A DNA stretch of 64,000 nt from Desmodus rotundus. Its lineage: Eukaryota > Chordata > Mammalia > Chiroptera > Phyllostomidae. Under the pieces are notes generated by a model. That model did not search any database. It was not told where the DNA came from and saw only the letters and a list, made by a program, of their open reading frames with translations. The position numbers and the translations under genes were made by a program. Numbering within the stretch: the stretch's first letter is position 1; each line of letters begins with the position of its first letter. The DNA is taken from the NCBI RefSeq assembly GCF_022682495.2, contig NC_071387.1, positions 150,210,347-150,274,346 of the forward strand, in the 5' to 3' direction. Positions 60,922 through 64,000 of this stretch are shown one piece after another.

Positions 60922-61146
60922 CAAAGAGTTGAGGCGATACCGAAGCACCATCGGAGTAGGCTATATACTTCCACTGGTTAGTCCGGAGCATGTAGGCGGA
61001 AGCATTCACATTGCATCCATGAAATTCACTCAGAATCCAGGGTGGATGTAGGTTTTTGAATTTATTCTCATTCTTAAATATTTCTGATGATAATGGCAAC
61101 AAAGAGTATCCACTCAGGTTCTGAGGCAGAGGAATTCCAGCAATGT
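60922..61146 (-). CDS. ARSK: ARSK penultimate coding exon
   Basis: The acceptor 'tgtgttatag' precedes AC of an Asp codon split between exons; 74 full codons follow and the exon ends with the G of the next split Asp before 'gtaaat'. It encodes IAGIPLPQNLSGYSLLPLSS, NLHPPWILSEFHGCNVNASA and YMLRTNQWKYIAYSDGASVS, closely matching ARSK. NAS in this segment is a potential N-glycosylation site, as expected for a lysosomal enzyme. The catalytic formylglycine site lies in upstream exons outside the window. The donor is intact, although an L1 begins only about 18 bp into the intron. Confidence 0.95.
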
Positions 61147-61289
61147 CTATAACACAAATAATATAATATTTTAAAATAACTCATTTTTTCATTTGTGGGA
61201 CATTCATAAATGACATCATTAAAGGTCACGGAGACCAGAGACTGTGTATGGATTTCATTAAAAAATTGTCTGGATCCAAGTGCTAGCTA

Positions 61290-61465
61290 TGCTTGTGCAT
61301 GTTATTGATCATTTGAACCCGTTTCCTCATTTGTAAAAGGGGAATAAAAGTAATGGTACCTGTATTTCATAGGTTTATTTTAGGTTTCAATATGACAATT
61401 CATGTAAAGTGCTGAGACAGTGCCTGGCACACAGGAAACCTTCAACAAATGTTAATTAATATTAT
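61290..61465 (+). repeat. MIR SINE
   Basis: 'gtttcctcatttgtaaaagg', 'aaagtgctgagacagtgcct' and 'ggcacacaggaaaccttcaa' match the MIR 3' half. Confidence 0.85.
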
Positions 61466-62509
61466 CAGTCCTTTATTTCTGAATGATTAAATAATCACTG
61501 TTGTTTCTCACATTTGTCCCATAAGATATGAATAAGACCTATATAAGAAAGGGATTTATTTGTCACATGTTGTCAAACAATGGTTAAAATTAAATAGGTA
61601 AATTTACTGTAGATGTAAATTTACTGCTGATGCATATCGTACACCTTAACAGGTGGTATGTACTAAACCATGTGTCCCAGAGTTGTTTTTACCTCAAACT
61701 AGTATCTTGAGGAATTAGTATTTTGCAGAACATATGCTGGAAAATCCTAGGTTATACTGATTTAGGGAAAAATGATTTTTTTCCTCATCAAATATAGACA
61801 TATAAACAATAGGATGAGAAATGTATAACTTATAAAGAGGTTGTTTAAAAGAGGTATTTATAATGCAACAATGTAAAAATTACTTTTAAGGTATTTTTCT
61901 TTAATCCAAACTATGTTTTTTTCTATGGAAAAATTACCATTAATTATGGCTGGGTACTTGGGAGAGTTCCAAAATGGGTCTGTGGTTGCCCTCTCCACCC
62001 CTTTTCTGGTTTCAGTGTTCTATGGTTTTATATGTAATTAAATATTTCCAAAGAAAAATAGAAGCAATATATCTGCATTGCTGGAAATTAAAATTTAATG
62101 TGAAAATTAATTTAGCTTGACTATAAGTATTTGTGGGAAAACAGGTTTATTAAAGGAGAATAAAGAAATGGAAAAAGACCTCTGTAAGTCTTCTTTAGAT
62201 AACTGTTTTAAATATAATTTAATTAAAAATTTTGTATCTTCCATTTCCTTGGAGGGGGCATATTGCAAGGACTAATCTTCTCTCAAGTAGTCATAACCAA
62301 CTGGCACGTATTCATGACTGGGTAGTTCCTGCATTTAGCATTTTAATAGCCTTTAATACTTAGACATACCTTATTTCATATTCATTCTTAGCCTAATTTT
62401 CCTAAAGAAGCTTGAAAACCTAAGAAAATTTACATGATTTTCCTGTGTTTATATGAGAAGTAGTAAGGATAAGTAGGATAAGAGTATGTTTAAGTATAAT
62501 TTTTTTTCA

Positions 62510-63120
62510 CTTATTCAACAAACTTATTCCCTTTCACTTAATTCCCTTTCTTTCCTACTTCTATTCTAGGAGTAGGAAAGAAACAATGGACAAAACAGAG
62601 AAGCTCTCTTAGAACTTAAGTTCTAATGAGGGGGGACAGACAAACAAGTATGTCAGATGGTGGTAAATATAATGAAAAATAAAGCAGGATAAGGGAGAGA
62701 AAATGATGGCAGGTATGTGTTCATGTGCTGTTGTATGCAGTGTGATCAAGGAAGGCCTCTCTGATGAGGTAACATTTACATAGAGACCTGAGGAAAGGCT
62801 GGAGTGAGCCCTGTAGATACCTGGGGGAAGGGCATCAGCTCAGGGAACAGCAAGTGTAAAGATCTGGAGGCAGGAGCCTGCTTGGTTCATTCCCCAGACT
62901 CCAAGGTGTCCTCTAGGGCTAGAGCAGAGCAAGTGAGGAGTAAAATGATAAAAGATGAATTGGGGAGAGGAAGAGATCATGTTGGACTTCTGTGCCCAGT
63001 TAGAGATTTTGGGTTTTACTCTAACAAAAATAGGAAACCAGGAGGGGATTTTGAGCAGAATTGTGACATGGTCTCATGCTAACTACTGTATGGCGGGTGA
63101 ACTGATTAAAAGTGGATACC
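62510..63120 (+). repeat. Ancient mammalian repeat (family shared with 7290-7720 and 49680-50360)
   Basis: It contains 'aaggcctctctgatgaggta', 'gagacctgaggaaaggctgg', 'gaacagcaagtgtaaagatc', 'ttgggttttactctaacaaa' and 'gacatggtctcatgctaac'. It has no coding capacity despite a 92-codon open frame. Confidence 0.7.
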
Positions 63121-63599
63121 AGTAGAAAGCAGGAGTTAGGAAGCTATATGGCAAGAGTCCATGCAAGAGATAATGTGGTTTGCTTCTAGTCTATTATTAT
63201 CAGTAGACCAATATACCTTTGTAAATTGATGTTGAGTAAAACCCAGGTCAAATATCCATAGTATTTAATAAATACATAGTTATCAGCTTTTCTGTGCCTC
63301 AGGAAACTACATATTTATTTCTCATATATTTATCAATAATTTCCTTAAAAGCACTTTAGCTTAAACTGCTTTTCAAAAAGCTCATTGATCTTTGTGTAAA
63401 ACCATTTTTCTTCTTTGTTCTAGCAGATCTGGATGAAGAGAGAAGAGGTTGTATTTCTTCCTGACCCTATGGGTAGATAAGGAATTAGAGTGGTATGGCA
63501 ATGATCCAAACTATATGCATTTTAAGGGCACACCTAAGAAAAATAAGAAATATTAATGGTAATAAAATAACATTTAATTGTTTACCATGTCATAGTCCT

Positions 63600-63760
63600 A
63601 AACCATGGAATTGCCACTTATTTCCATTTCATTCATAAGAAAATTGAAGATCCAAGAGATTAAGTAACTTGCCCAGGGCCAAACAGTTAGTAAATACTGA
63701 AAGAGGGATCTGAGTTTAGGCAGCCCAGGATCTCTGCTTCTTCAGTACTACCTCACTGTC
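63600..63760 (-). repeat. MIR-like SINE remnant
   Basis: 'taagaaaattgaagatccaa', 'taagtaacttgcccagggcc' and 'aaacagttagtaaatactga' match MIR in reverse orientation. Confidence 0.7.
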
Positions 63761-63839
63761 TTGCTTTACTAGTTACTCGACTTCACAATAGTGTTCAGCC
63801 AAAAAACCAAAATAGTTTATATTAATTTGCAGCAGGGAA

Positions 63840-64000
63840 AAGGATTCCTTTTTGTCATTTGTGGCAGCATGGATGGCCCTAGCAGGTATTATGTTAAGTG
63901 AAATAAGATAGATAGAGAAAGACAAGTACCATATGATTCCTCTCTTATGTGGAATCTAAAAAACAAAATAAATGAACAAAACAGAAATAGACTCATAGAT
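63840..64000 (+). repeat. L1 3' fragment running off the right edge
   Basis: 'agcatggatggccctagcag', 'gttaagtgaaataagataga' and 'gacaagtaccatatgattcc' are the end of L1 ORF2 and beginning of the 3'UTR on +. Confidence 0.9.

Larger units (their letters stand above)
55968..64000 (-). other. ARSK: ARSK gene locus, 3' part (arylsulfatase K)
   Basis: Two exons on the - strand (61146-60922 and 56266-55968) encode the last ~173 residues of ARSK. The upstream catalytic exons should lie right of the window; none was recognised between 61150 and 64000. The intron separating the two exons is about 4.7 kb and holds a 3.5-kb L1 composite. Orientation relative to GPR150 matches human 5q15. Confidence 0.9.
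61147..64000 (-). other. ARSK: ARSK upstream intron (continues past the window)
   Basis: No further ARSK exon was recognised on the - strand here. The stretch holds MIR fragments, an ancient repeat and the start of an L1. Confidence 0.6.

Overview
This window is vertebrate nuclear DNA, almost certainly from a bat, and most likely a yangochiropteran. The evidence is five tRNA-derived SINEs of the bat Ves type (a head of the form 'ccctggctggtgtggctcag', the 'cccagtagggggcg' motif, a short A-rich tail), mammalian L1 elements, MIR remnants, and small terminal-inverted-repeat DNA transposons of the kind abundant in bats. The species call is an inference. Genes are spread thin, have introns with GT..AG borders, and sit among nested retrotransposons.

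Four protein-coding genes are supported, and their order and orientations match the human 5q15 segment SPATA9 - RFESD - GPR150 - ARSK read in reverse. (1) SPATA9 on +: three in-frame coding exons, including the C-terminal one (2797-3024, 14386-14481, 19359-19637); the N-terminal coding part lies left of the window. (2) RFESD on -: a CpG-island promoter with a probable non-coding first exon (donor at 33632), then three coding exons giving a complete 157-residue Rieske protein (24566-24392, 24284-24250, 22268-22005). (3) GPR150 on -: an intact single-exon 428-residue orphan GPCR in a GC-rich island (45895-44609). (4) ARSK on -: two C-terminal exons (61146-60922, 56266-55968), including the last; the catalytic exons lie beyond the right edge. 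SPATA9 and RFESD converge tail to tail, about 2.4 kb apart at their stop codons. These genes are unrelated in function and share conserved synteny rather than a pathway.

By region: 1-19.8 kb is SPATA9, with a SINE-interrupted L1 at the left end, an inverted L1 at 12.4-14.1 kb, an old L1 at 15-16.5 kb and a hAT element with perfect target duplications at 18.5 kb. 19.8-22 kb is the convergent intergenic gap. 22-33.8 kb is RFESD, whose first intron is packed with minus-strand L1 copies and a deleted L1. 33.8-44 kb is intergenic with old repeats and a local 105-bp duplication. 44-46 kb is GPR150. 46-55.9 kb is intergenic with a 2.6-kb L1 derivative lacking ORF2 inside an older L1. 55.9-64 kb is the 3' part of ARSK, with an L1 composite ending only about 18 bp from a splice donor.

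The most interesting material is in the mobile DNA: two L1 derivatives sharing the same 3'UTR-to-ORF1 junction (a HAL1-like, ORF2-less lineage), a 26-bp L1 insertion recognisable only by its target duplication, twin-priming inversions, and two pairs of short inverted-repeat DNA transposons. No novel protein-coding system was found.
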